Below, piece by piece: positions 54,184-63,953 of a stretch of 64,000 bases of DNA (position 1 is the stretch's first letter; the number at the start of each line of letters is the position of its first letter). The notes under the pieces are model-generated. The model saw only the letters and a program-made list of their open reading frames with translations, was not told the origin of the DNA and did no database searches. Location: NCBI RefSeq assembly GCF_051304405.1, contig NZ_JBPPGG010000001.1, positions 992,001-1,056,000 of the forward strand. Direction: 5' to 3'. This DNA is from Pedomonas sp051304405 (GTDB lineage: Bacteria > Pseudomonadota > Alphaproteobacteria > Sphingomonadales > Sphingomonadaceae). Position numbers and translations under genes: made by a program.

Positions 54184-54549
54184 GTGAGCTTTTTCTCGCG
54201 TACCTTCGGCGCTCTGCGTCCGGCCTGGCTGGTGCGCGCCTACATCATCAGCGCCGCCCTCTTCGCCCTGGTGGCCTGGATGCAGTGGCAGGCGATCACC
54301 ACCACCGGCTGGACTGGACAGCGCGTCCTCACCATGGGCTATTTCGTGCTGTGCCTGATCCTGTTTCCCTTCGCCAAGCTGGTCTGGGAAGAACTGCGGA
54401 ACCTCATGCTGGGCGACAATCTGTTCATCCTGAATGCCATCGTCATGCTGTTCCTCAAGGCTGTGGTCACGGCGACGCTGTGGATGTTCGCGCCGTTCCT
54501 CGGCCTCATCGGCATGGCCTGGCTCTGGTTCCGCACCCGCGCGGCGTAG
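54184..54549 (+). CDS. Small membrane protein of unknown function
   Basis: A 121-residue protein with three hydrophobic segments (about residues 16-36, 50-65 and 85-112) separated by short charged loops: KLVWEELRNLMLGDN lies in the middle loop. The family is not recognised. GGGAGG precedes the GTG at 54184. It ends in front of element K, convergent with argG. Confidence 0.65.
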   Translation: MSFFSRTFGALRPAWLVRAYIISAALFALVAWMQWQAITTTGWTGQRVLTMGYFVLCLILFPFAKLVWEELRNLMLGDNLFILNAIVMLFLKAVVTATLWMFAPFLGLIGMAWLWFRTRAA

Positions 54550-54577
54550 CCCGTTGGTGGTGTGAAAGAAAAAGAAT

Positions 54578-54794
54578 GCGAGGGACTCAACGGCTTGTGC
54601 GCCTCCGCGCACGGGGACCCTCGCGCTCCCGTTCGTTTTATCGGGCCGCACCCTTCATCACGCGCACGGCCCTATTCTTCCTGTCAAAAAAAGGGCCGCG
54701 CCCTTCAATGCAGGACACGGCCCTTTTTATCGAATGGGAGGTGCAGGAGGGGTCCTGATGGTTTGTGCGCCTCCGCGCACGGGGCCCCTCCTGC
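54578..54794. repeat. Palindromic intergenic repeat, element K (paired, with nested insertions)
   Basis: Left hairpin 54578-54624 and right hairpin 54743-54794 are both longer than usual: each loop contains the same direct sequence TTGTGCGCCTCCGCGCACGG. Two internal GGCCG/CGGCC modules lie between them. It is the only element in which both ends carry this nested hairpin in the same orientation. Confidence 0.87.
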
Positions 54795-54822
54795 CGTAAA
54801 AACTCCCTGGATCACACAGCCC

Positions 54823-56043
<1,221 letters not shown>

Positions 56044-56098
56044 TGTTACAGCCTCCCGTGAGTCTCGACGCGCGGCGTAACCGTGCGGGGGGGCCGCG

Positions 56099-57154
56099 TC
56101 AAGCGCAGGTGTGCACCTCCACCGTCACGTGCGACAAGGCGCCGAGCGGCTTCAGCCGTGCGTGGTAGACGTGGGAGGGCTGCGGCGCCTGCGAGACGAT
56201 GGTCGCCATGGCCGCCAGATGCCCCGGCCCGACCCGCCAGATGTGCAGGTCCGTGACGTGATCGGTCTCGGTTTCCAGCAGCTTGCGCGCCCGCTCCACC
56301 AGCTGCGGGTCCGGCGTCATGTCGAGGAGGATGCCGGCGGTGGTGCGCATCAGCGAGACCGACCAGCGGCCGATGACCGCGGCGCCCACAAGGCCGATCA
56401 CCGGGTCCAGCCATTGCCATCCGCCCCACATGCCGACGGCGAGTGCGCCGATCGCCAGCACAGAGGTGAGGGCGTCCGCCAGCACGTGCACGTAGGCGGC
56501 GGTGATGTTGTGGTCCTTGTGGTGGTCGGCGTGATCGTGGGCATGGTCGTGCTCATGCTCATGATCGTGGTGATCGTGGCCGTGATCGTGCCCGTGGTCA
56601 TGGGCATGGCCATGGGCGTGGCCGTGGTGCTCGTGCCCGTGGTGCTCGTGCCCGTGGTCATGATCACCGCCCAGCAGCCAGGCGCACACCAGGTTCACCA
56701 CCAGGCCGATGGCGGCCACGGTCATCGCCTCGCCGAAGTGGATCGGGCGCGGCTCGATCAGCCGGACCACGGACTCGACCGCGATCAGCAGCGCCACCAG
56801 CCCCAGCGCCACCGCGCTGGTGAAGGCGGCCAGGTCGCCCACCTTGCCGGTGCCGAACGAGAAGCGCGGATTGTGGGCGTGGCGGCGGGCGAAGGCATAG
56901 CCCATGGCGGAGATGGCCAGCGCGCCGGCGTGGCTCGCCATGTGCCAGCCGTCGGCCAGCAGCGCCATGGAGCCCCAGAGGAAGCCGCCGCCGATCTCGG
57001 CCACCATCATCACGACGGTGATGCCGATCACCAGCCACAGCCGCCGTTCGTTGCGGCTCTGCTGCTCCGAGAGGAACTGGTGGTTCTTCTCCCAGGCGCC
57101 GGGTGAGGGCTCCCGCGAGGTGTCTAGGGTACGGTTGACGCGACCTTTGGCCAT
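56099..57154 (-). CDS. CDF-family divalent metal cation exporter (DmeF-like) with His-rich loop
   Basis: A 351-residue cation diffusion facilitator: six hydrophobic segments, metal-site motif LLADGWHMASH in TM2 and YVHVLADALTS in TM5. Between TM4 and TM5 is a loop of ~53 residues with about 27 His in HGH/HDH-type repeats, expected to bind metal such as Co, Ni or Zn. It most resembles DmeF. ATG 57154 lies inside the 3' end of cfa, so the two genes overlap by 31 bp. Confidence 0.9.
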   Translation of the reverse strand: MAKGRVNRTLDTSREPSPGAWEKNHQFLSEQQSRNERRLWLVIGITVVMMVAEIGGGFLWGSMALLADGWHMASHAGALAISAMGYAFARRHAHNPRFSFGTGKVGDLAAFTSAVALGLVALLIAVESVVRLIEPRPIHFGEAMTVAAIGLVVNLVCAWLLGGDHDHGHEHHGHEHHGHAHGHAHDHGHDHGHDHHDHEHEHDHAHDHADHHKDHNITAAYVHVLADALTSVLAIGALAVGMWGGWQWLDPVIGLVGAAVIGRWSVSLMRTTAGILLDMTPDPQLVERARKLLETETDHVTDLHIWRVGPGHLAAMATIVSQAPQPSHVYHARLKPLGALSHVTVEVHTCA

Positions 57155-58374
57155 GGCTCCGCCGATAGCAGCCTTGCTTCCGCCTGTCCCATGTAGTCGC
57201 GGGTGAGGGGTACGGAGTCCACCCGCCGGGCAAGCTGGATCTGGAATACCACATGCCCGGTGTGGCGGAAGGCGCAAAGCGCTCCGGCGAGGTAAAACAT
57301 CCACATGCGCCAGAAACGCTCGTCATACAGCGCGACGATGGCCTGCTTCTGCGCCTTTGCCCGGTCGTACCAGTGCTGGAGGGTGTGCATGTAGTGCAGC
57401 CGCAGCACCTCGATGTCGGTGACATATAGCCCGGCCTTCTCGATGGCGGGCATGATCTCCGACAGCGCGGGGCAGTAGCCGCCGGGGAAGATGTACTTGC
57501 GGGTCCACGGGTCGGTGACGCCCGGCCCGTCCGCCCGGCCGATGGTGTGCAGCAGCATCACGCCGTCGTCCTCCAGCAGGTCGACGACCTTGCGGAAGTA
57601 GGTCTCGTAGAACGGCTTGCCCACGTGCTCGAACATGCCCACCGAGACGATGCGGTCGAACTTCCGGTTGATGGTGCGATAGTCCTGGAGGTGGAAGGTC
57701 ACGTCCTCCGACACGCCTGCCGCTTCGGCCCGCTGGCGGGCGACGGCCAGCTGCTCCTCGGAGAGTGTGACGCCCATCACCCGGGCGCTCGCCACCTGGT
57801 TCAGATACAGCGCCAGGCCCCCCCAGCCGCAGCCGATGTCCAGCACCGAAAGGCCGGGCCGGTTCAGCAGCAGCTTGGCGGCGATGTGGGCCTTCTTGTC
57901 GAGCTGGGCCTGCTCCAGGCTGTTGCCCGGATCGCGGAAGTAGGCGCAGCTGTACTGCCGGTCCGGGTCGAGGAACAGGTCATACAGCTTGCCGGAGAGA
58001 TCGTAGTGGTGGGCGACGTTCTTCTTCGCCGTGCGCTGGTTGTTCCATTGCTGGAGGGCGGTCCACCAGCCCGGCGTGCGCTTCAGCGGGTCGCGGAGCC
58101 GGTTGTCCGGGTGCCAGCGCAGGTTGCTGGTGAACAGGTCGATGAGATCAAGGATCTCGCCCTGCTCCAGAACGATGCGCCCGTCCATGTAACCCTCGCC
58201 GGTCGCCAGCGTGGGGTTGAGGGCGATGGCCCAGGGAATGCGCCGGTCCGTCAGGCGGATGACGCAGGACGTTCCCTGGCCGTCGCCGAAGCGATGGCGC
58301 GTGCCGGAAGCGTCGATCACCGTCAGGTCACCGTGGCGAACAACCCGACGCAGCAGTGCCGAGAGCGGGCCCAT
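57124..58374 (-). CDS. cfa: Cyclopropane-fatty-acyl-phospholipid synthase
   Basis: A 416-residue SAM enzyme: VAHHYDLSGKLYDLFLDPDRQYSCAYF, the SAM motif VLDIGCGWGGLALYL near residue 175, and a DRIVSVGMFEHVGKPFYETYF region. It puts a methylene bridge across double bonds in membrane lipid chains. The N-terminal ~100 residues are the lipid-binding part. It overlaps the CDF gene at its 3' end. Confidence 0.95.
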   Translation of the reverse strand: MGPLSALLRRVVRHGDLTVIDASGTRHRFGDGQGTSCVIRLTDRRIPWAIALNPTLATGEGYMDGRIVLEQGEILDLIDLFTSNLRWHPDNRLRDPLKRTPGWWTALQQWNNQRTAKKNVAHHYDLSGKLYDLFLDPDRQYSCAYFRDPGNSLEQAQLDKKAHIAAKLLLNRPGLSVLDIGCGWGGLALYLNQVASARVMGVTLSEEQLAVARQRAEAAGVSEDVTFHLQDYRTINRKFDRIVSVGMFEHVGKPFYETYFRKVVDLLEDDGVMLLHTIGRADGPGVTDPWTRKYIFPGGYCPALSEIMPAIEKAGLYVTDIEVLRLHYMHTLQHWYDRAKAQKQAIVALYDERFWRMWMFYLAGALCAFRHTGHVVFQIQLARRVDSVPLTRDYMGQAEARLLSAEPWPKVASTVP

Positions 58375-58582
58375 GAAAAACCCCTTCCTGTTAGCACTTC
58401 CAAAAACCAGACCTTCAATCTAGCACAGCTTGGCAGGAGAGCGATCCCCAACGTGATCTTTTCTGTCTATCTTCCGCCGGCGCTGGCCTCCGGTCCCGAG
58501 CCTGAAATCCAATAAAGGGCCGACAAGGCGCCAAGGCAAGGTTAGTAGAACATATGACGCGGTAAACGGTTTTGGAGGTTCC

Positions 58583-59293
58583 ATGGACGCGGCGCTGGGG
58601 CTCAAACTGCGGAGCACGTTCAACTGGCCAAAACTGGTCGAGCATTTCCAGACCCACGGCTGGGTGCAGATCCCGAACATCCTGGCGCGGCAGGATGCGG
58701 AGGCCCTCCACCGCACGCTGGCGGGGCTGGAGGGCTGGCACACCTCCATCGGCGCGGGCGGCGAGAGCTGGTCGGTCCCGCCCGGCGCCGATACCGCCTT
58801 TGCCCTCGGCCGGGCGCACGCGGCGGCGCAGCAGGGCTTTGCCTATGCCTTCGAGCATATCCCGGCGATCGAGGCAGGGGCCGCTCCGGTGGCCGCGCCG
58901 GTGCTGGAGAGCGTGCGGGCGCTGGTGACGTCAGAGCCCTTCCTCGACATCGGCCGCCGCCTCTGCGACGACCCGGACATCTGCTTCGCCGACGCCCAGG
59001 CCTGCCGCTACGGCCCCGGAAACTTCCTGACCACCCACGACGACAAAATACCGGGCAAACACCGCCGCGCCGCCTACGTGCTGAACCTCACGCCCGCCTG
59101 GCGGCCGGACTGGGGCGGCCTGCTGCTGTTCCACGACGACTCCGGCGCGGTGACGCGCGGCCTCGTGCCCGCCTTCAACGTGCTCAACATCTTCCGGGTG
59201 CCAACCCCCCACTCGGTGAGCACGGTCGCACCCTTCGCCCCGGCCCGGCGCTATTCCATCACCGGCTGGCTGCGCACCCGGGGGGATGAGTAA
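58583..59293 (+). CDS. 2OG-Fe(II) oxygenase family protein
   Basis: A 236-residue double-stranded beta-helix oxygenase: iron ligands H and D in TTHDDKIPG (~152/154), distal His in VPTPHSVS (~211), and 2-oxoglutarate Arg in RRYSITGWLRT (~222). The pattern YVLNLTPAWRPDWGGLLLFHD is typical of the prolyl-hydroxylase-like 2OG group. The substrate is unknown. GGAGG lies upstream of the ATG. Confidence 0.9.
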   Translation: MDAALGLKLRSTFNWPKLVEHFQTHGWVQIPNILARQDAEALHRTLAGLEGWHTSIGAGGESWSVPPGADTAFALGRAHAAAQQGFAYAFEHIPAIEAGAAPVAAPVLESVRALVTSEPFLDIGRRLCDDPDICFADAQACRYGPGNFLTTHDDKIPGKHRRAAYVLNLTPAWRPDWGGLLLFHDDSGAVTRGLVPAFNVLNIFRVPTPHSVSTVAPFAPARRYSITGWLRTRGDE

Positions 59294-59336
59294 GGTCGGG
59301 AATTCCTGTGTTCTGACAGGGATTTGTTTCTTTTTT

Positions 59337-59471
59337 GCAGGGGTCCTGGACCCCTGCACCCCGTTCGTTCTCCCAGCTGCGTTTCAGGCGCTTGCCGGAC
59401 AGGCGGAACCGTCTGACCGGGTGCGTCCCTGAAATGAATGGGAGGTGCAGGAGGGTCCGAGACCCTCCTGC
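59337..59471. repeat. Palindromic intergenic repeat, element L (paired)
   Basis: Left hairpin 59337-59357 after a T-run, linker ACCCCGTTCGTTC, an internal unit with imperfect GCTTGCCGGACAGG/CCG-type pairing, linker AATGAATGGGAGGTG and right hairpin 59447-59471 followed by A-rich sequence. Between convergent genes. Confidence 0.85.
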
Positions 59472-59503
59472 GAAAAGAAACCACAAGTGAAATCTCTTTT
59501 ACA

Positions 59504-60370
59504 TCAAGCCCAGTGCTTTAGCAGCACGTGTTCCGGTGACAGCGAGAAGGTGACGGGCGTGGTGCCGAAGGCATCGCCGTCCACCTGTGCGGCGACGGGC
59601 GTGGCGGCAGTGGCGTGGACCTGTTCGCAGGAAATGCGCACCACATGGCGCATACCGGTGTGGCGGCCAAGGGCGGCCATCACGGCGAAGTGGAGCAGGC
59701 GGGCGCGTCCGCCCTGGCGTACTACCAGCACGTTCAGCTCGTTGGCGAACGGGCGGGCGTTGGGGAACAGACGGTAGCGGCCGGCATAGAAGGGCACGCG
59801 GGAGACGATCATCTGCGTCACCTCGAAGTGGCGGCCGTTGGCGTGAACCTCGAAGCGGGGCGGCGGCGCGGCGAAGGCGGAGAGTCCAGCCGCGGCGTAG
59901 GCAAGCTTGCCCATTCGACGCTTCAGGGAAAGGCTGACGCGGTGCACCGCTTCGGCATCAAAGCCAACGCTTGCCACGCACAGGAATGGTGTGCCGTTGG
60001 CAAGGGCTGGACGGAATGGAACGACAGGGCCGTTCAGAATATACCGGGCCAGGGCGTCGGCGTCCCGGGGAAGACCAAGCGACAGTGCGGTTACATTGGC
60101 CGTGCCTGCGGGTAACACCGCGAAGGGAACAGGCGAGCCGATCAGCCCGGTCATTACTTCGCCGCAGGTGCCATCGCCGCCTGCTGCGACAACGATATCG
60201 GCCGTATGGGACAGGGCCGCCTGCAGGGCGATTTCCCTGGCATGCCCGGCGTATTCGGTGGGCGCAATGTCAGCCTGCGCGCCGTAGCGGGCGAGAAGCT
60301 CCGCCATGCGGTGGGCGGGTGCAAGGCCCTGACCTGCCGTGGGGTTGGCAATGATGAGAATGCGCTTCAC
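59504..60370 (-). CDS. Diacylglycerol/lipid kinase family protein
   Basis: A 288-residue DagK/YegS-like kinase: IIANPTAGQG at residues 7-16, AAGGDGTCGEV (GGDGT at 64-68), LPAGTANVTALSLGLP. It likely phosphorylates diacylglycerol or a similar lipid alcohol. It starts with GTG 60370. A ligand-binding beta domain fills the C-terminal half. Whether the substrate is DAG or a sphingoid base is not decided. Confidence 0.9.
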   Translation of the reverse strand: MKRILIIANPTAGQGLAPAHRMAELLARYGAQADIAPTEYAGHAREIALQAALSHTADIVVAAGGDGTCGEVMTGLIGSPVPFAVLPAGTANVTALSLGLPRDADALARYILNGPVVPFRPALANGTPFLCVASVGFDAEAVHRVSLSLKRRMGKLAYAAAGLSAFAAPPPRFEVHANGRHFEVTQMIVSRVPFYAGRYRLFPNARPFANELNVLVVRQGGRARLLHFAVMAALGRHTGMRHVVRISCEQVHATAATPVAAQVDGDAFGTTPVTFSLSPEHVLLKHWA

Positions 60371-60438
60371 GGCCGTCAGCTTAGCTCACCGTTTGGTCTT
60401 GCAAGATATTAATCTTGCAGATTTTTCCTTTTTCTTTC

Positions 60439-60615
60439 GCAGGAGGGTCGCGGACCCTCCTGCACCTCCCTTTAGTTTCAAAGGGCCGTGCATGGCCCTA
60501 GCCAAAGTGCAAGCTGGATAAAAGGGATGTGAGCAGCAGGTGCGTTTCCAGACGGCGCGGGAAACACGTCCGGAAAAAGGAATGGGAGGTGCAGGAGGGT
60601 TATAGACCCTCCTGC
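60439..60615. repeat. Palindromic intergenic repeat, element M (paired)
   Basis: Left hairpin 60439-60463 after a T-rich tract, linker ACCTCCCTTTAGTTTC, an internal GGGCCGTGCATGGCCC palindrome, a degraded second unit, linker AGGAATGGGAGGTG and right hairpin 60591-60615. It sits between the DagK-like gene and rlmN, just past the rlmN stop. Confidence 0.86.
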
Positions 60616-60634
60616 ATTCAAACAACCCATTCTT

Positions 60635-61834
60635 TCAATTAACGGTTTCTTCCATGATCTGCGCCTGCTTCTCGGCGGCGATGCGGTCCAGCTCGGCGCG
60701 GCTGATCTTCTGGCTTTCGGACTTCAGCTGGCCGCAGGCGGCCATGATGTCGCGTCCGCGCGGGGTGCGGATGGGGGCGGAGATGCCGGCGCGGAACACG
60801 ATGTCGGAGAAGCGTTCGATCCGGTCCCAGTCCGAGCATTCGTAGGGCGAGCCGGGCCAGGGGTTGAACGGAATGAGGTTCACCTTGGCCGGGATCCTGT
60901 ACTTGCGCAGCAGGCGGACCAGTTCGTGGGCGTCCTCGTCCCGGTCGTTCTTGTCCTTCAGCATCACGTATTCGAAGGTGATGCGGCGGGCGTTGTTCGC
61001 GCCCGGGTAGGCGGCGCAGGCTTCCAGCAGCTGCTCGATGCCGTACTTGCGGTTGAGCGGCACGATTTCGTCCCGCACCTCCTTGGTGACGGCATGGAGG
61101 GAGACGGCCAGGTTCACGCCGATCTCCTCGCCGGCGCGGGCCATCATGGGGACGACGCCGCTGGTGGACAGGGTGATGCGGCGGCGGGAGAGCTGGATGC
61201 CCGCCTCGTCCATGATGATGTTGAGCGCCTTCTTCACATTGTCGAAGTTGTAGAGCGGCTCGCCCATGCCCATCATCACGATGTTGGTGAGCAGGCGGCC
61301 GTCCTGCGCCGAGGGCCATTCGCCCAGCGCGTCGCGGGCGAGCATCACCTGGCCGACGATCTCGCCCGGCGTCAGGTTGCGCACCAGCTTCATGGTGCCG
61401 GTGTAGCAGAAGCGGCAGTTGAGGGTGCAGCCCACCTGGCTGGAGACGCAGAGCGTGCCCCGGTCGGCGTCGGGAATGAACACCATCTCGAACTCGTTGC
61501 CGTCCGGCGCGCGCAGCAGCCACTTGCGGGTGCCGTCGCTGGAGACCTGGGCCGTCACCACCTCCGGGCGGCTCACCACGAAGTGTTCCTCCAGCAGCGC
61601 CCGGGTGTCCTTGGCGATGTTGGCCATGGCGGCGAAGTCGGTCACGCCCCGGTGGTAGACCCAGTGCCAGACCTGGCTGGCGCGCATCCGGGCCTGATTT
61701 TCGGGCACGCCCACCGCGATGAGCGCGGCCTTGAGTTCGTCCCGGTCGAGGCCGAGCACGTCCCGGCGGCCGTCGGCGCGCTGAACGGGCGCACGCGGGG
61801 TCACCACAGGGTCGATGTTGCCGGGAATCTGCAT
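60635..61834 (-). CDS. rlmN: 23S rRNA / tRNA adenine-C2 methyltransferase RlmN
   Basis: A 399-residue radical-SAM methyltransferase: iron-sulfur Cys at 136, 140 and 143 in GCTLNCRFCYTG, the methyl-carrying Cys near the C-terminus (MAACGQLKS), and NIVMMGMGEPLYNFDNV. It methylates A2503 of 23S rRNA and A37 of some tRNAs. ATG 61834. It ends at element M. Confidence 0.96.
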   Translation of the reverse strand: MQIPGNIDPVVTPRAPVQRADGRRDVLGLDRDELKAALIAVGVPENQARMRASQVWHWVYHRGVTDFAAMANIAKDTRALLEEHFVVSRPEVVTAQVSSDGTRKWLLRAPDGNEFEMVFIPDADRGTLCVSSQVGCTLNCRFCYTGTMKLVRNLTPGEIVGQVMLARDALGEWPSAQDGRLLTNIVMMGMGEPLYNFDNVKKALNIIMDEAGIQLSRRRITLSTSGVVPMMARAGEEIGVNLAVSLHAVTKEVRDEIVPLNRKYGIEQLLEACAAYPGANNARRITFEYVMLKDKNDRDEDAHELVRLLRKYRIPAKVNLIPFNPWPGSPYECSDWDRIERFSDIVFRAGISAPIRTPRGRDIMAACGQLKSESQKISRAELDRIAAEKQAQIMEETVN

Positions 61835-61908
61835 GGGCTTAAACTCTTGTCCGTGTCATGGGGGGCTGAAGCCGCTGATTTACGCGATTTCCCTCCGATT
61901 CACCAGTG

Positions 61909-62472
61909 TCAGCTGCCGCTTTTGGCGCTGCTTTTGCCCCGGCAGGCGTTTCGCGCGGCCTCGAGCGCGGCGGAGAAGCCCTTCAGCGCGTAGCGGTCCG
62001 TCACCTGCGTGCCGCGCCGGGAGGTGGCGACCACCTCCACCGCGCTGCCGCCGCGCAGGGCGGTGATGATGGCCGCGTCCGCCCCCGCGTTCTCCGCCCA
62101 GGCCGACTCTCCCTGCGGCAGCAGGGTGAAGCTGCGCGACCCCGCCTTCAAGGTGACGGGCGCGCCCGCGTCGATGGGAAAGCCGGTTTCCACATAGACC
62201 TGTCCGTCGATGCCCCGGTCCGGCCAGATGCCGACGCTCAGCGCCGCCGCCCCGCGCCGGATGCTGCCGCCGGCGCTGGTCCTGATCGAGGCGGGCGGGC
62301 TGACGATGTAGCAGCGCGGGGCACTTCCCTCCTCGCGGAAGGCGCCCCAGTCCCCATAGGCGCCGATCGCCTTCGGGGCCGCCGCTGCCGGGGTCCCAGG
62401 CATCATCACCGCGAGCGTGACGGCCGCCAGGCGCGCGCTAACTGATGTAAAAAGACCACGAGAACGGAGCAT
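61909..62472 (-). CDS. Invasion-associated locus B (IalB) family exported protein
   Basis: A 187-residue protein with signal peptide (LAAVTLAVMMPGTPAAAA). It has the IalB-like order: YGDWGAFREEGSAPRCYIVSPP, ALSVGIWPDRG, VYVETGFPIDAG, ALRGGSAVEVVATSRRGTQVTDRYALKGFSAALEAARNAC. The family is common in Alphaproteobacteria; its exact role is not known. ATG 62472 starts at the signal peptide. Confidence 0.82.
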   Translation of the reverse strand: MLRSRGLFTSVSARLAAVTLAVMMPGTPAAAAPKAIGAYGDWGAFREEGSAPRCYIVSPPASIRTSAGGSIRRGAAALSVGIWPDRGIDGQVYVETGFPIDAGAPVTLKAGSRSFTLLPQGESAWAENAGADAAIITALRGGSAVEVVATSRRGTQVTDRYALKGFSAALEAARNACRGKSSAKSGS

Positions 62473-62593
62473 ATGGCCCGGAGCTTCCCAAGAGCGGCAA
62501 AAAAAGTTGAATCGCGGTTCGGGATTGTGTTGCATTCGCCGTCCGAATTTCCGCGCTTCCAGCTATTCCAATCCCGATAGAGGAGGGGGAATA

Positions 62594-63301
62594 ATGAGTA
62601 AAGTCTACTCTGACGCGGCCGCGGCCCTCGACGGGCTGTTGTTCGACGGCATGACCATCATGTCCGGCGGCTTCGGTCTGTGCGGCATTCCAGAGCACCT
62701 CATCGCCGCCCTGCGCGACAGTGGCGTGAAGAATCTGACGGTCATCTCCAACAACTGCGGCGTCGATGACTTCGGCCTTGGCCTGCTGCTCAAGACCCGC
62801 CAGATCCGGAAGATGATCTCGTCCTATGTGGGCGAGAACAAGGAGTTCGAGCGCCAGTACCTCTCGGGCGAGCTGGAGCTGGAGTTCAACCCGCAGGGCA
62901 CGCTGGCCGAGCGCATCCGCGCCGGCGGCGCGGGCATTCCCGCCTTCTACACCGCCACCGGTTACGGGACGATCGTGGCCGAAGGCAAGGAGACGCGGGA
63001 GTTCAACGGCCGCCACTATGTGATGGAGACCGGCCTGACGGCGGATCTGGCCATCATCAAGGCGTGGAAGGCGGATACGGAAGGCAACCTGGTGTTCCGC
63101 AAGACCGCCCGCAACTTCAACCCCATGATGGCGATGGCGGGCAAGGTGACGGTTGTCGAGGTGGAGGAGCTGGTGCCCGTCGGCAGCCTGGACCCGGACC
63201 ACATCCACACGCCTGGCATTTTCGTCCAGCGCATCGTCAAGGGCACGCATTTCGAGAAGCGCATCGAGCAGCGCACGGTTCGCAAGCGGGAGGTGGCGTA
63301 A
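62594..63301 (+). CDS. 3-oxoacid CoA-transferase subunit A
   Basis: A 235-residue CoA-transferase alpha subunit: MSGGFGLCGIPEHLIAALRDSG, VISNNCGVDDFGLGLLL, SYVGENKEFERQYLSGELELEFNPQGTLAERIRAGGAG. This is the succinyl-CoA:3-ketoacid (ScoA) type pattern. With subunit B it activates acetoacetate. AGGAGGGGG precedes the ATG at 62594. The gap to subunit B is 1 bp. Confidence 0.95.
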   Translation: MSKVYSDAAAALDGLLFDGMTIMSGGFGLCGIPEHLIAALRDSGVKNLTVISNNCGVDDFGLGLLLKTRQIRKMISSYVGENKEFERQYLSGELELEFNPQGTLAERIRAGGAGIPAFYTATGYGTIVAEGKETREFNGRHYVMETGLTADLAIIKAWKADTEGNLVFRKTARNFNPMMAMAGKVTVVEVEELVPVGSLDPDHIHTPGIFVQRIVKGTHFEKRIEQRTVRKREVA

Positions 63302-63302
63302 C

Positions 63303-63953
63303 ATGGCCTGGACACGTGATGAACTGGCGGCCCGCGCCGCCCGGGAACTGAAGGACGGTTTCTACGTCAACCTGGGCATCGGCATTCCGACGCTGGTGGC
63401 CAACTACATCCCCGAGGGCATGCACGTGGTACTCCAGTCGGAGAACGGCATGCTGGGCATGGGGCCCTTCCCCTACGAGGGCGAGGAAGACCCGGACCTC
63501 ATCAACGCCGGCAAGCAGACCATCACCGAGCTGCCCTACAGCAGCTATTTCTCCTCCGCCGACAGCTTCGCCATGATCCGCGGCGGCCACGTGGACCTCA
63601 CCATCCTCGGGGCGATGGAAGTGAGCGAGGGCGGCGACCTTGCCAACTGGATGGTGCCCGGCAAGCTGGTGAAGGGCATGGGCGGCGCCATGGACCTGGT
63701 GGCGGGCGCGAAGCGGGTGGTTGTCGTCATGGAGCACACCGCCAGGGACGGCTCGCCCAAGTTCAAGCCCCGGTGCGAGCTGCCGCTGACCGGAGTTGAC
63801 GTCGTTGATATGCTGATTACAGACATCGCCGTGTTCAACCGGCCCGCCAAGGGGCAGCGGTTCCAGCTGATCGAACTGGCCCCCGGCGTCACGGTGGACG
63901 AGGTGAAGGCGAAGACGACCGCCGCCTTCGAGGTGGCATTGGAGATGGCATGA
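63303..63953 (+). CDS. 3-oxoacid CoA-transferase subunit B
   Basis: A 216-residue beta subunit: NLGIGIPTLVANYI, catalytic Glu in SENGMLGMGPFP, DLTILGAMEVSEGGDLANWMVPGKLVKGMGGAMDLV, and a C-terminal LAPGVTVDEVKAKT. It forms the active complex with subunit A. The stop overlaps the next ATG by four bases (ATGA). Confidence 0.95.
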   Translation: MAWTRDELAARAARELKDGFYVNLGIGIPTLVANYIPEGMHVVLQSENGMLGMGPFPYEGEEDPDLINAGKQTITELPYSSYFSSADSFAMIRGGHVDLTILGAMEVSEGGDLANWMVPGKLVKGMGGAMDLVAGAKRVVVVMEHTARDGSPKFKPRCELPLTGVDVVDMLITDIAVFNRPAKGQRFQLIELAPGVTVDEVKAKTTAAFEVALEMA

